64,000 nucleotides of DNA from Anaeramoeba flamelloides (lineage: Eukaryota; Metamonada; Anaeramoebidae): assembly GCA_027625915.1 (NCBI GenBank), contig JANTQA010000036.1, positions 10,065,001-10,129,000 of the forward strand. Direction: 5' to 3'. Each line of letters starts with the position of its first letter. The stretch's first letter is position 1. Of the stretch, positions 9,904 through 30,281 are shown piece by piece. The notes below the pieces were generated by a model, which saw nothing but the letters and a program-made list of their open reading frames with translations, did no database searches and had not been told where the DNA came from. The translations under genes and the position numbers were made by a program.

Positions 9904-11878
9904 TTTTTTTTTTTTTTTTGATTCTTTTTCTTTTTTCAAATTTTTTTCTTTTTTAGGATTGTTTGTTAATTGTATGTGATTTTGGTTTGTTTTTGTTTTT
10001 TTTTTTTTTTCTTTCCTGTTGGATTATTAAGAAATAAACTTCTTTGTTAGTTTGTTCAGTTTCTTTGTCGTTGATTATTTTCTTTCAATTTTGTACAAAA
10101 TAATGACTTGTGGATTTTGATAGGTATTTGTGAAGGGTTAATAAAAGAAAAAAAATGATTTTAGAAATCATCGGATATATTCTTTTTTTTTTTTTGGTTT
10201 GGCTAACTTGCGTTTGTTAAAATTGAAGCCAATTACCAAATACTCGGTATCTGACAAAATCTCACTTTAACGAATTCCTTTCTTACTTGATTTTTTTTTA
10301 TTTATGATGAACAAGATTAAAATCGATTATTCATCAAATTTGATTCCCAATCTAAACAAGAAAGAAAAATTTCCCTTTTGTATAGGCGAAGAAAAAATAA
10401 CATGTTCTAATGTTAGTAGATTTTATTGTTTATTATATTCACTTATAAAATTATTACAATTCCTTTTCTTCAAATTCCCTTTTGGATGATCAGTAAATAA
10501 ATATTTATTTACTTTTTTTACTATGCATTTTTTTTTATGAAACGAGTCGTTAACGTGAGTATTTAAATTAAATGAGGCAAAGTACAAAAAACTTTTAAGA
10601 AAATTTCAAAAAGAAATTATTTTTTTTTTGTTCAAAAAAAAAAAAAGGCAAATTAAAATAATTACTTAAAATCATTAACTTTTCCAATTGATGTGAAACA
10701 AGTTTTTAAAAGAGTGAGAAAATAGATTTCAAAGTCCAACTTTCTGAGGCTTACAACTCTCCCAATCACATTTTTTTCAAAAAGTATTCAGAAAAAAGTC
10801 ATTCACCCTGAATTTGTTCCATACTGAAGGAGTGACTTGAAACTAAAAAGGTTTTTATGTACGTTGTCCTTCTTTTGATTGACAAAATTCAAATAACAAC
10901 TAAAAAATTTACTAAGATCCTCTTTATTAAAAAATTCAATTTAAGAAAAAAAAAAAGTCGAAAAGGATCTTTAATTTCAAAAAATCAAATTTAATATATA
11001 AAAAAACTAATCGTTTTTTTTATTTCAATTTCCAAAGTGTTTAATTTCTTCAATTTAAATCAAATTGTTTTCGTTATGTACAAGATCAATTTAATTCAAT
11101 TTAATCTAATTTGTAGTTATTTTATAACAATTTTTATTTCACAAAGTAAGGATTTACTATCGTTCTTTTGATTAAATAAAATTGATTCGAGAAATGATAA
11201 AAAAGGAAAAAATATCTTCAAGATCTTAAAAAGCGCCAAAAGAGTGGTACTTAGAAATTAACTCAGTTGTTTAATATTTAATATCCACAATGATTTTAAT
11301 TGGAAAATACATTTCTCTCTTTTGTGTTTTTTTCTAAAAATTTCAAAGTTTTTTGATTGTTGATTTTCAGAGATCAATTGCCAATCACACAGGTTGATTA
11401 GTTTTTAGGTTGGTATTAGGAACTCATAAAAAGTCATATTTTTTTTTTCACTAAAACTACTCAACCCAACAATTTACAATCACTCATATTTGAAAAAAGA
11501 GTACTCTGTGTAGGGTGTGGCCACTTGTTAATTTAGTTCTTATCTGATAGACATGGTGCTGGGTATGAGTTTCAAGAGTTGTTCAAAATGGCAATTTTTG
11601 ACAATTTATTTTTTTTTCCGAAATCCGTATTGAAGAGTGAAAGTTTAATAGATTCGTAGGTGTTTAAGAATAAATTTAGATTTTGTGTTGTAGAACTAAA
11701 ATTTGATTTTATTTAGAGCTATTTCTAAATAAAAAAAAAAATTTTCCGTTAAAAGCTCCAAATAAAACCAGACCTAATGAATAATTTCTTTCAACAACAC
11801 ACAACCACATTTTTGTAAAACTTACCTCACAATATATTAGTAGTACACTCCCCAATTCGGATTTCGGAAAAAAAAATA

Positions 11879-12072
11879 CAGTCAGTTCCACTTTTAAGGC
11901 ACAAACTTAAACGAAAATTAAGGCACAATAAAAATCTCAAATTAAGGCACAAAATTCGGATTCTAGTAAAATAAATTGTAAAAAAAAAAATTCGAATTTT
12001 TGTCCTTAATTTGAGATTTTTTTGTGCCATAAATTTTGTTGAAAGTTTGTGACTTAAAAGTGGAACTGACTG
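11879..12072. mobile_element. MITE family W, copy W1 (Tc1/mariner-like ends)
   Basis: 194-bp non-coding element flanked by TA (11877-11878 and 12073-12074). It starts CAGTCAGTTCCACTTTTAAG and ends with the complementary arm. Subterminal AAATTAAGGCACAA and AATTTGAGATTTTTTTG blocks are also mirror images, so the whole element can fold back. Three relatives occur in this window (20690, 52808, 63244). TA target duplication and CAGT-type termini fit the IS630/Tc1/mariner group. No transposase is present. Confidence 0.85.
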
Positions 12073-13119
12073 TATATAAAACCAAAACTGAAGATCGCTA
12101 CTTTAAAAAAAAAAACTAACTAAACTTGTTTAGAAATAAGATAAATAATAAAGGGGGGGTTAGAATTGAGATCAATAATAGAAATACCCGCAAAAACTAT
12201 ACATTTCAAAAAAAAAAAAAGTTAAAAAATTTTTTGGGCCCCATTCATTGGAACATCATGTGTAAAATTCCGCGCCTTTTTTTGGTGAAGTAAGATTGTT
12301 GACAATAAGTTTTTTTAAATCGTAAATGTATTCATTTAAAATGGGTATAAAAATTCTCACCTTTATGTATTTTAATTTGTAGTTTCAAACATTTTTTTTT
12401 TTCAAATTAACTTTTAAAATAAAAAAGAAAAGATGAAAAACAAAAACGAAAAAAAAAAAAAATCAAAAATCAAAAAAAAAAAAAATTACAAAATGAATAA
12501 AAATAATTAGAGTTAAAAATAGAAAATTTATTTTGAGAAGAAAAACGAAATTACATTAATAGAAGGTATTTAATTTGTTTAATTAAACTAGACCCCGTTA
12601 ACTGAAAAATGTATTATGTTGTATTTAAATTATATATTTTTTAAAGTTGTATTTTTTTTTTATATTAATCTGAAATTACTATATTTTCTATTTTAGATTC
12701 TATTTTCGAAATAATAATTTGTGTTCCTTTTTATTTGGAATGTATTAGTAATATCTATTAAAATGAGAATTAAAATAGGTTTAGTAATTATTTTATAATT
12801 ACGTAGTCATAAAAAATATGGCAATTGAATTATTATAAAAGATTTGAATAATCGAATCTGTAAACTTTTTTTCATAGAATTGTTATTAAATTATTATTTT
12901 TTTATATATTTTTATAGATTTTTTTTAATTATTATTTACTGTATGTGGGATTTTATCTAAATAAAATTCTAAATATTTAATTTTTATTAGCTTTTTTAAA
13001 TAACTTTTGTATCTTTATTAGTCTTTAATCTAAACTAAAATTCAAAATTTTACACGCCATTAAAAACGACCAAATAATCATAATAACACAATTTCATTCA
13101 AAAAGGTAATAAATTTTGA

Positions 13120-13585
13120 TTTTTGTAAATTATGAAAATCATTTTTTCATCTCTTAGTTTTTGTTTTGATTTCATTTTTTGAATTACGTATAAGTGTTTC
13201 GTTCATCAAAATTTTTTTCAACAATTGCTGCCATTTTTAAGGTTGAGTTGTTCAAAATAGAAGGACTCAAATAAAATTCGTTGCTAGTATCAAGTTTTTT
13301 ATTGATCAATATTCGAAATAGAATTTAAAAAAATTTGCTAACCAATTTTTTTGTTTTGTTCCCTTTTCAAAATTTTTAACATGCTGGTGATTTAGTAGTA
13401 TTGATAATTAATTCTTTTTTATTTTTGAGTATTGTAATTTATAAAATAGTGTTACCATTCATATGGCCCCGTGAATGGTTCTAATTAGGTATTTCTTTTA
13501 GAATTGATTAAATAAGTTTTTTTTTCACAAATTGAATTTTGGGTTGCTAAAAATTTTGAATTGGGGTTTAAATCCAATTATTATT
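13120..13585 (-). repeat. Dispersed repeat family R, copy R2
   Basis: Reverse-oriented relative of 4800-5310 and 24180-24660. Landmarks on the plus strand are GAGTTGTTCAAAATAGAAG, GTTAACATGCTGG-like spacing, TTGAGTATTGTAATTTATAA and GGTATTTCTTTTAGAATTG. Confidence 0.5.
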
Positions 13586-15504
13586 TCAAAAAATAAATTG
13601 AATTATATATTTAATTAGTTTTAATTTCATTTTATAATAAAGATTAATCATCGAGCAATATTGGCAATGATAAGTTTTTAGTTTAATTTTTAATATAGAA
13701 AAATCTGGAATTAGAGTGAAATTTATGTTTGGTATCGGGGTACTAGTGGATAATATCAAGCTCTTCACAGTGATAAAATTTGAAAAAAAATAAAATTATT
13801 AATTTCATTTAAACTGATTTTTTTTTATAATTGTTTTTCAAATTGTTGTAAAATCCATTAAATCAAAACATTTATCTATATAAACCATAATATATAAGTC
13901 ACGTTGTTTTTGTTTTTATGATTTAATTTCATCTCATTTTGAGTATTTTAAAAAATTAAATACTATATTTGGATTATCAATTTTTTTTTTTCTGAAAGTC
14001 ATATTTGGGTTCATGGTCGAATTTAACAAATTCCAAACAATTGGTATAACATTTTAAGAAACATTCTTGGTAAATTTTGATAAATTTAAATTGGTTTATT
14101 TTCCAAAGTTATTCCTCTGTTACTTTTTTTATTAATAAATATAATTAATTATTATTTTTTTTTTTTTTTTTCATATTTGCAATTATTTCATCAATAAGAT
14201 AAATTCATCATTTGTTATAGATATTTTGAATTTCAATTCAAAAACTTATATATTTTTTGTATTAATCGGGCATAAATCGGTAATATAATCAATGCCAACT
14301 ATAAATTTTAAATTCTCAATATTTTGAAATTATTAATGTTTTTTTTTTTTAGTATTTTTAAAATATTTTTGATTTTCAACTCTTCAACTTTATTTATTCA
14401 TAATTTTATTATTATATTTTAAAAACTTTTTACTTTTTCAAATTGGATTTTTCACAGGTGTTTTTTTTTTTTTTTTTTTTACTTTTTCCTAAGTAACTAT
14501 TTTAAATCATAATTTAATTCCCTCAATAGATATAAAAAAATTAACTTGCTATGTTAATAATATATCAAAAAAAAAAAAGATTATATATTTTGGAATTGAT
14601 AAATTAAGAAGTATTTTTTAAAGTTGCTAATTAAGATTTACGTTGGCAGTCCAAATTCTTATTCAAAATGGGAAGCAAAAAAGTTGAATTAGTCTATTTG
14701 TCAATTTTTTTTTTTCCAAAGTGTTTGGAACTAAAGGTATTTTATAATCTCAGAGGTTTGAGAGCATTGTCACAAGACAAAAAAAACTTTTAATTAATTA
14801 TGTGTTGAAAGGAAATTTAAAATACTGTAATTAATCGTTTTTTCTGTATTTTAGTGAAACCCATTCATAGAAATAAAACTCTTTGATATTTTTAAACACA
14901 TCAAGGTAAATTTTCAAAATGGTTTTGTTTTCCTCTTACTAAACTTTCTCTCCAGGGGATTTTGAAGTGGATTTGTACACTGTCCATTAACTCGATTATA
15001 CCTGAATTTAAAACAAAAAACTGAAGCTCAGAGGGAACTTTGAGTTTTTCAAACCTTTTCAAGGTAAATTTGGATTTTATTTAGCAAAATATTTTTTGCT
15101 TGTTGGAAAAAATTACCTACTTTTTGAATTTTAAACTAGATCTATGAACAAATCTTCATTAAGTCCAATAACCCAAGCCATGGATATCAAAGCAATTACC
15201 CCTGGACATAAAATACAAATAAACCTGAATTATTTTTGTATTGCCATTTGGAGGATAAAAGTGAAATGGGTAAAAAGAATCAAAAAATTTCGATCGTTAT
15301 AAATTTTATTTTATTAAAATCAGTTATTAAACTAAAAATAACTCGAGAATTTTGGGGCTAGGGTATGCACCTTCAAATTTCTCATTTTCCAAAAAGTGAA
15401 AATACAAAAAGAAAAAAGTTATTTCGATACATTGTTCATCAAAATTATAATATTTTCTTTTTTTTTTTTTTTTTTCAGTTACGGATCTTTGGATCACCTG
15501 AGAC

Positions 15505-16323
15505 TTAGAGCCATCCCATTTTACCAAAGTGGAACATTAAAGCAAAGTTTATTAAGTAAATTACTGATAAAGTGAAAATCTGCTTCTTTCTTGACATGTA
15601 GTAAACTTGGATGGCGCCGAAAAAGAAATGGAAATATCCAAAAGGAATGATTAACCAAGGGAAACGGATATTCCAGTATTTCCATGACCATAATAATAAG
15701 CCAGTATAATTCAAAAACAATTCGAAAACGACAGCAAGAGTGGAAAAGGCCCAAGACCATACAATCGAAAATGGGATGCCGATTGTGGAATTTCGTGTCA
15801 GGTAGACAAGTGGGAGTGCACCAGCAAAGGCTGACAGGGCGATGTGTACATTTGAATCTAACAACTGGTGGATTTCAGGCATGTCAAGGAGATCTGTGGC
15901 AATGACTGCACATGGGTAAAAAACGAACAAGAGTAAGACAATGACAAATCCGATAATTGGGATCCTGACGCTTGTTTTCTCTTTTGGTGCAAATTTCAAA
16001 CAAGCCAAAGGTGCAAGCAAAAAGGTGATAATAATTTCAATATTCCAACCAACAAATGGGATGTAGGTTGTTTTGCCAACTGAAGTTGTCCACAAAGCAG
16101 AGTAGCCACTCCAGTGAAGAAAGACAGAATTCATAATCTCGTTCCAAAGATCAAGGCCAATAAAGGTAAGTGCTGCAAAGATATGGCTCCACTTTGATTT
16201 GGCAATGTGTCGGACGTATTGGCCGAGCATAATCATAAAAAAGGGTGTAATAGACCAAATCCCTTGATTTGGCTGTCTTAGATTTGCTAAGGCTGCTTGA
16301 CTATCAGCTGTGAAATGACTCAT
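15505..16323 (-). CDS. Multi-pass integral membrane protein of unknown function
   Basis: Intact single-exon gene, 272 aa, ATG at 16321-16323, TAA at 15505-15507. About seven or eight hydrophobic spans: near 22-38, 47-70, 94-112, 120-146, 158-176, 181-212, 223-245 and 249-268. Polar or charged residues sit inside or beside them (LDLWNEIMNSVFLHW, WNIEIIITF, FELFLNYTGLLLWSWKYW, PWLIIPFGYFHFFF). No signal peptide is obvious; the Met is followed by a 20-residue hydrophilic stretch. The sequence is less AT-biased and lacks the low-complexity inserts of its neighbours. From memory, NEIMNS plus an LNYTG..LWSWKYWN block resembles uncharacterised bacterial multi-pass proteins, but I cannot name a family. 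The function could be transport or lipid-related; nothing in the sequence decides this. Confidence 0.8.
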   Translation of the reverse strand: MSHFTADSQAALANLRQPNQGIWSITPFFMIMLGQYVRHIAKSKWSHIFAALTFIGLDLWNEIMNSVFLHWSGYSALWTTSVGKTTYIPFVGWNIEIIITFLLAPLACLKFAPKEKTSVRIPIIGFVIVLLLFVFYPCAVIATDLLDMPEIHQLLDSNVHIALSAFAGALPLVYLTRNSTIGIPFSIVWSWAFSTLAVVFELFLNYTGLLLWSWKYWNIRFPWLIIPFGYFHFFFGAIQVYYMSRKKQIFTLSVIYLINFALMFHFGKMGWL

Positions 16324-17298
16324 ACTTTATTTTTCAATATAACAAGAAAAAAAAATAAAATATTCCCAAAAAAATTTTAATGTCATAGACACAAAAACTG
16401 TGTCTTATTTTCATTTAATCACTGGGTTTCCTTTTCTGTTTCTAATTCCAACTTTTTATACTTTTTAATTATTATTTTTTTAACGTTCTTTTCAGAGAGG
16501 TTTTTGACAAAAAAACAACAAGTTTAACGCTTTCACGGGAACAGTATTCATTTACATGCTTTCTTGGAAAATTTTAGATTTCGAAATTGACAAAAGGTTC
16601 AACAAAATTCCTACAATTTTTCGAAATTCTTCTTGAAAACTTAAATGTAGTGAGATTGTAATGGAATAAATTGACTGTCGTTGTATTCTTCTTTAATATC
16701 AAAAACTTTCTCTTGTGGAAAAAAAGAGAAACAGTAAAAAAAGTGAAATACAAAAAAAGACAGATTATCAAAAACGAAAAGTAGCACGATAAAAAAGCAA
16801 CAAATATACTATCAAAGAAAAATTCTGGAAATTCTTATTTTCCATCGTGCCAACAATTCCAATTTAGATCTTGACTTTTAATCGAGAAGGTGAAAGAGTG
16901 GTTTTGGTGATCGAAAAAATAGTCAATTTTTTCAACAAATTATTAATGATTAAATCACTCAAAGAAAAACTCACACGAAAGGGTAATGTTAGAAAATAAC
17001 TGTTCTTTGGCTGAGTCCTCCATTTTGTCTTTAATTATTTGTTTTTTTCTTTATTTAATTGATCTTACTTTGGATTTTCCATACTGTTTCTTTTTTTTTT
17101 TTTGAACTTTGCTTTTTTTTTGCTGTATCTCTTTTTTTCTCGAAAAGCTCTAACAAGTTCGAATTTGTCAACGATTATTTCAATTGTTTTTCTACTTATT
17201 ATGCTTTTCAGAGAAATATTACACAAAAGAGAATTTAAAAATTAATATGTGTTTTTATTGAAGGTAAATCGAATTAATAATCCATCTTACAAATGTCT

Positions 17299-18056
17299 CT
17301 TAATGGATTAGAGTCACCCTAGAATAGTCTATAATCAAAGTGTGTTGTAATTGGGTGTAAACCCATATCAGTGCAAATAGAGTTCAAATAACTCAAAAAA
17401 TCTAAATTAATATTCTTGTCGAATAAATTATTTGGTTTTTTGCTGAATGATCACAAAGAAAAATTTTCATTTTGGAATTTTTTTTTTGTAATTCCTTTTC
17501 CAATACTCAAAAATAAAAACCTAAAATACAGTATTCCGGTATTTAATAATTTAGATTTAGAACTTCCAAAAGTAACTATTTTTAGAATTTTGGAATTTCA
17601 AAGATTAACTCAATAATCATCAACATAAAACTACAAAGACTGATTAGTTTGGTTCCCTTTTTTGTGAAGCGAATTGTAACCTCTGTATATTACCAAAATT
17701 TCAGAAATAATTTGTCAAAAAAATCTATTCGTTAAATATTTAATTATTTAAATCCATTTGAATTTATTAAGCGAATAATCTTTTTTTCAAGATAGATTTA
17801 ATAAAGATATTTTGTAACTTTGGAGACTGGAAATTGATTGACCAACCTTTTATTTGTATCAAAATGAAGATTATCTTCTGAAATTTTTGGCTTTTTAACA
17901 AAAAGAAGATCATTTTTAATTGATAAGATAAAAAATTGTTTAACGTGACGAAAAGATTGTTTAGTGAAATTTGAACCTTGTAGCACAAATGTGATTTACA
18001 ACAAATAATAACCCACTTTAATCTAAAAATTCACTTCGGAGATACAAATCACTTAA
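17299..18056. mobile_element. TTAA-bounded element Y2 (about 0.76 kb)
   Basis: Related over nearly its full length to Y1 at 30282-31017. Shared blocks include TCTATAATCAAAGT, ATTTAATAATTTAGATTTAG, AACTTCCAAAAGTAACTATT and ACTCAATAATCATCAACAT. Ends: TTAATGGATTAGAGTC at the left, and TTAA preceded by CAAATCAC at the right, a weaker inverted match. Non-coding. Confidence 0.6.
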
Positions 18057-18210
18057 AATTCTTCTGTTAATGCGTTAACAAGGTTGATATTATTGATTAA
18101 AAATTACCCTTTATCTCAAAAAAAACGAAACGAATTTTGAAAAAAAATTACTCTTTAACAATAAAAATTTAAATGCCGAACCACAAATTTCAAACTTCAA
18201 AGTAGAAAAA

Positions 18211-18686
18211 TACTGTTGTCATAATCAAGCGTGCAAAAAAATTTAATCAATGTTTCAAAATAAGAAGCGTGTTTTTTTTTCATAGAAGACCTATACACCA
18301 ACCAATCAAAGAAACTGATAACAAACCCTAAACAAATATAGTAATGGTTTCTTAAAGTCCTATTATTTAAAAAGAAAATTCTCCAAGTGAAGGATCAAAT
18401 TGAAAAATTTATCTCAAATAATAAATTAAATTTTTTCATAAAATTTGAATCTATCAAAAAAACAAAAAAGTTGAAAATATTTTGAAAAATTTTCAACAAA
18501 TTGCATTCCTAATTTCGAATTTATTTAAAATATCCAGATTTTTACCCTCGAAATTGATTCTAACTTAGATATACTATTTGGTAGTCGACTTGGATTGTTA
18601 CCTTGGTACAAGGATAAAAAAAAGCACGGATAATATTTTGAAAGAGGGATTATAGTCTTTGTGCACACATTATTTTGATCACTGTA
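18211..18686. mobile_element. Family Z element, copy A (long-TIR, TA-flanked)
   Basis: Bounded by TA at 18211-18212 and 18685-18686. About 60 bp at each end are inverted relatives (CTGTTGTCATAATCAAGCG inward from the left; CAGTGATCAAAATAATGTG inward from the right, reverse strand). The interior aligns with 62724-63209 through GAAGACCTATACA, TGGTTTCTTAAAG, TATTATTTAAAAAGAAA and GAAAAATTTTCAACAAATT. Non-coding; Tc1/mariner-like by TA target and end structure. Confidence 0.7.
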
Positions 18687-19209
18687 CTTTGAAATACAAA
18701 AAAATAGAAAATATTTTCAATTTCATTTTAATTTTTGGAAATCTCAATCACTTCTTCTTTTACAACAGTTCTCATCAAAGAAAAATATTAGATCATCTGA
18801 TTTTACAAAGTTTCTAAACATTTGTAAAATAAAATGCTGGTATTAAAAACTAACTCTCAAAATTTTAAAAAAATGAAATATTAAGTAAAATTTTTCAAAC
18901 TTTTGATTGAATTTTGAATATATGTCACAAATTTGTCGAGAAATATAGATTATAATTGTTTCAATACCCCTATTATCATTTTTTTTTCTCTTGAAAATTT
19001 TTTTCTATTGTTTTTGGAAATAACTATTGTTTTTATTTTTTAAGAGGTACCATATATTTTTTGACTGTGGTTTTAAATAGGGTGAAAGATAATGGAAAGT
19101 CTTAGAAAAATGTTTTGGAAAAATTATTTCTTGAAAAAAATTTTGGATTTTGGAAGTACAATTTTACAAAAATGTATTTTTCAGGAATAACATAATACAA
19201 TTTTAACAA

Positions 19210-20300
19210 TCAAATCAATCTTATTTGTTTTTTTTCCCGAAAGATAAATTGTGCACTTGTGCATTTAATTACCCCCCCAATCAACCCACTTATTCAACTT
19301 TAGAGAAATGAGTAATTATTTTTTAAAAAAATACATTTTTCCCGAATTAAGTTTTCACTAAAAAGACCCCGATCCTTTAAGTTTGGATTTTTGGATCCAA
19401 AAAATTAAAAGAAAATTTTACAAAACATTTTAACGATGATGAAATCCCACTTTTAGTAATTTTCGATCGTTTATAGGAAACATAACATTGAAACTTTAAC
19501 CTTATTTTCAAAATACAATAAAAATAAATCGAATAGAAACCTGTAAACCTTACAAAAAACCCCTTGACTTTTACAGATCAGTCAACTTTAACAACAGATT
19601 TACCCCCTCGAAAGTATTGGGAAGTGTTTAGAATGTTTATAATTACTCTGAAAGTGTTTTAAAGTTTGATAAGGCTGGAAGATTGATAAAATTCATGATA
19701 TTTTTTGGAGCGAAGTTCCATAAAAATAGATTTTTTTTTTTATTGAGAAATATTTATTAAATATCCTGAAATTTAAAAGATGAGGCAATTTCCCTTTTCA
19801 AATATTAAAAGTATAACCAAGAGACTATTAGTATTAAAATCAATTATTTGAGAATATCTATGATTATTTATTATTAGAATTATTATTTTAAAATTTTTAT
19901 GTTTGAAAATATTTAAAAAATTGAGAAATAATAAAGAAGCAATGATTGATAAATTTAATTTCTAGAGTCATTAATAACATATTGAAAAAATTAAGATTTG
20001 ATTATTATTTATTGATTGAAAATAATCAAATTAAAAAGTATTTCTTTGACTTTAAGTCAAATTTTCCAGTTTTAAAAAAATAATTTCGGAGGGGATTTTT
20101 TAATTTGATTTTTTGGTTATTTTTCTCTACTTATCATGTGTTCCGTATAAATTGAAAAAAATAAGATTTAAACTACCCTTTGAACCAACAAATTATATTT
20201 TTTTATTAATTATAAGAGAAATATTGCAATTTTTTTGAAATAACTCTTATTTTGGTTTTTATCTTTATATAAGGGCGAATTACTTTTGAAAAAATAACCA
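19210..20300 (+). repeat. Diverged family X copy (X3)
   Basis: Follows X1 (57261-58483) block by block: CTTATTTGTTTTTTTTCCC, AACTTTAGAGAAATGAG, AATATTAAAAGTATAACC, AATCAATTATTTGAGAA, TGATTGAAAATAATCAAATT and TTTTTTAATTTGATTTTTTG. The terminal TTAA/ACTAGT ends are not recognisable, so it is probably truncated at both sides. Confidence 0.5.
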
Positions 20301-20689
20301 GTATAGAATTGATTAAACCGGACTTCAATATAAAAATCTTTTTCATTTTTATTTATTAAGTTTAAACACATGTTTACAATTCTCGAAACATTTAAAAAGA
20401 TTATCTTGTATTGGGTGGGAAAACACTATATTTTTATTTTTTCCCGATAGATCTTCAAACAGAATTTCTGAACCAAAAATAATTCTTGAACATCTATTAA
20501 AATTCAAAGTTGAAGATCTATCAACTAAAAACCCAAATAAAATGTTAAGACACCTAATGCAAGATACTATTTTCTCCACTTTCATGATCGTTAACCTTAA
20601 ATTATAAAAGAAACCGACAATTAACAGAAGGAATATTGTATTGGTTTCTTAAAGTACTCTGATGAAAAATGAAATTCCTAAAATAAATA

Positions 20690-20883
20690 GAGTAAGTTCC
20701 GCTTTTAAGGCACAAACTTCAACGAAAATTAAGGTTTACATAAAATCTCAAATTAAGGCACAAAATTCAGATTCTCGTAAAATAATTTGTAAAAAAAAAT
20801 TCCGAATTTTGTACCTTTAATTTGAGAGTTTTTTGTCCCTTAAATTTTGTTGAAAGTTTTTGTCTTAGATTTGAAACTGACTG
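20690..20883. mobile_element. MITE family W, copy W2
   Basis: 194 bp between TA dinucleotides (20688-20689, 20884-20885), the same length and layout as W1. The ends have diverged (GAGTAAGTTCCGCTTTTAAG at the left; TTTGAAACTGACTG at the right). Internal blocks AAATTAAGGCACAAAATTC and AATTTGAGAGTTTTTTG are kept. Confidence 0.8.
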
Positions 20884-21390
20884 TAAACAAATTTAAAAAT
20901 TTGTATCAATTTCTTGACGCAAATTTGAAAGAGAAAATTTTTGTATCAAAAAAAAAAAAAAATATTTGAAAAAATTAACAAAAACCCACTCAATTTTTTT
21001 CATTTCCCAACTTGAACTCAATTTATTTTAGAATTGATACTTAAGACTTATTTTATTATTATTTTGAAAATTTAACATCAATCACTTTTATTAATAAACA
21101 TTATGCTTTTTTTTTTCTTTGAATAATTAATAAATTATGATATATTTAAAAAGAAAATCAAAATAACAATGAAAAAAAAAAAAAAATTTAATAACAATTT
21201 TCGAGAATGAAATTTAGCTCAATTAAACAGATGAATTAATTATATAAATTTAAACCAAAAAAAAAAAAGCTAAAAAGGTGTTTTTAATTGTAATTTTTTT
21301 TTTTTTTTTTTTTAGATTTCTTGTTCTTGTTTTTTAACTAATACAAGAATTTTTGAAATATTAGGTTAGTTGTTTAAATAGAATCAAATA

Positions 21391-29282
<7,892 letters not shown>

Positions 29283-30281
29283 AAATTCTGTAATTTACAA
29301 ATATTCGAAAAAATGAAAAACAATAAATCGGTCAAAAAATGAATTACAAAACATAAAAGTGCGAGTTTTTTTCAGGTTTTAATTTCAAGAAAGAATTTGT
29401 AGATTGGAATTCTTTGTCAGAGTAATACATCTTATTTATTCAACATAAAACGAGAGTAAAAAGTTAAGTGAAAATTAAATTTTTTTGTTTTCCTAAGTAA
29501 AAGTAAAACTGAAAAAACTTTGGACTTTATTGTTTTTTGACAAATTAGGGTTTTCACTGAAACGGTTGGGACTTGTGACTGTTTTTCTCAGAGAAAACTC
29601 TGCCAAAATTCTTTCCCTTTTAAAGTTGTAACTCTTATAGAACACCTCTTTTTTTAAAGATTCTATTAAACTCTATAAAAACCTCCTTTAAAAACTTTAA
29701 CCTAATGAGTTATCATTTTTAAAAGAAATTCAATGATCCAATTAATTTACGGTAAAAAGATTTGAGAACATTTTTGTACATTCTCAGATATCAAAAAGAA
29801 GAATAAAATAATTTACAAAAGATTTTTTTTTTCATAAATCTCACTTTTTAGTAATTTATGAGAGTTTTGATGAATAAATAACATTTGAACGAATATTCTT
29901 ATTTTAAAAACACAGAAAAAAAACCCAATAATGAATCCCTGAACATCGGAGGCAATTGATCTGTCATTAAGTTTTCAAGACTACCTTCGCAGTTAATTGC
30001 AAAATAATAAGATCAAAATTTTAATTCGGCTTTCCAAAAAAAAACACATCTCAAGAATTTAAAAAATCATCGAAAGTAACAAAACAAAAAGAAAATTAAT
30101 AAACTAAAAGTTTTTACAGTAATAAAATTTTCACAATTACACGCGATATAATCTTTTTTTGGAAAGCTGAATAAAAATATTGTACAATTTATTTAGCAAC
30201 AAATAGTCGACAAACGAATGTATAAAAAATTTTTTACTTTTCTGTTCATTTCACATTTTTTTATTTCTGGTGATACAACTT

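Larger units (their letters stand above)
9904..15504. other. Intergenic region with MITE W1 and repeat R2
   Basis: 5.6 kb between the channel start and the 3' end of the membrane-protein gene. Contains the MITE at 11879-12072 and an R copy at 13120-13585. The rest is AT-rich with homopolymer runs. Short ORFs such as 10304-10489 and 13586-13768 show no recognisable product or codon signal. I see nothing else. Confidence 0.5.
16324..21390. other. Intergenic region packed with non-autonomous repeats
   Basis: No gene recognised. In order: plain AT-rich DNA; a short block at 16890-16990 (GTGGTTTTGG, GATCG, CAAAGAAAAAC) shared with 50098-50180; Y2 (17299-18056); Z copy A (18211-18686); a diverged X copy (about 19210-20300); a scrap of Z (about 20628-20687); W2 (20690-20883); and the 3' flank of the kinase gene. 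Short ORFs here fall inside these repeats. Confidence 0.5.

Noticed and set aside
9904-9939. N-terminal extension of the channel by 12 residues
   Set aside because: It would start at TTG; the first ATG in this frame is 9901-9903, and the extra part is only Lys-rich translation of a poly(T) run.
15327-15527. 66-aa ORF overlapping the end of the membrane-protein gene
   Set aside because: Reads through the 3' end in another frame; no family signal.
29690-29960. Fourth X-family copy
   Set aside because: Some blocks match (AATCTCAC, TTTATGAGAG, ATTCTTATTTTAAAAA), but the similarity is too patchy to annotate as an element.
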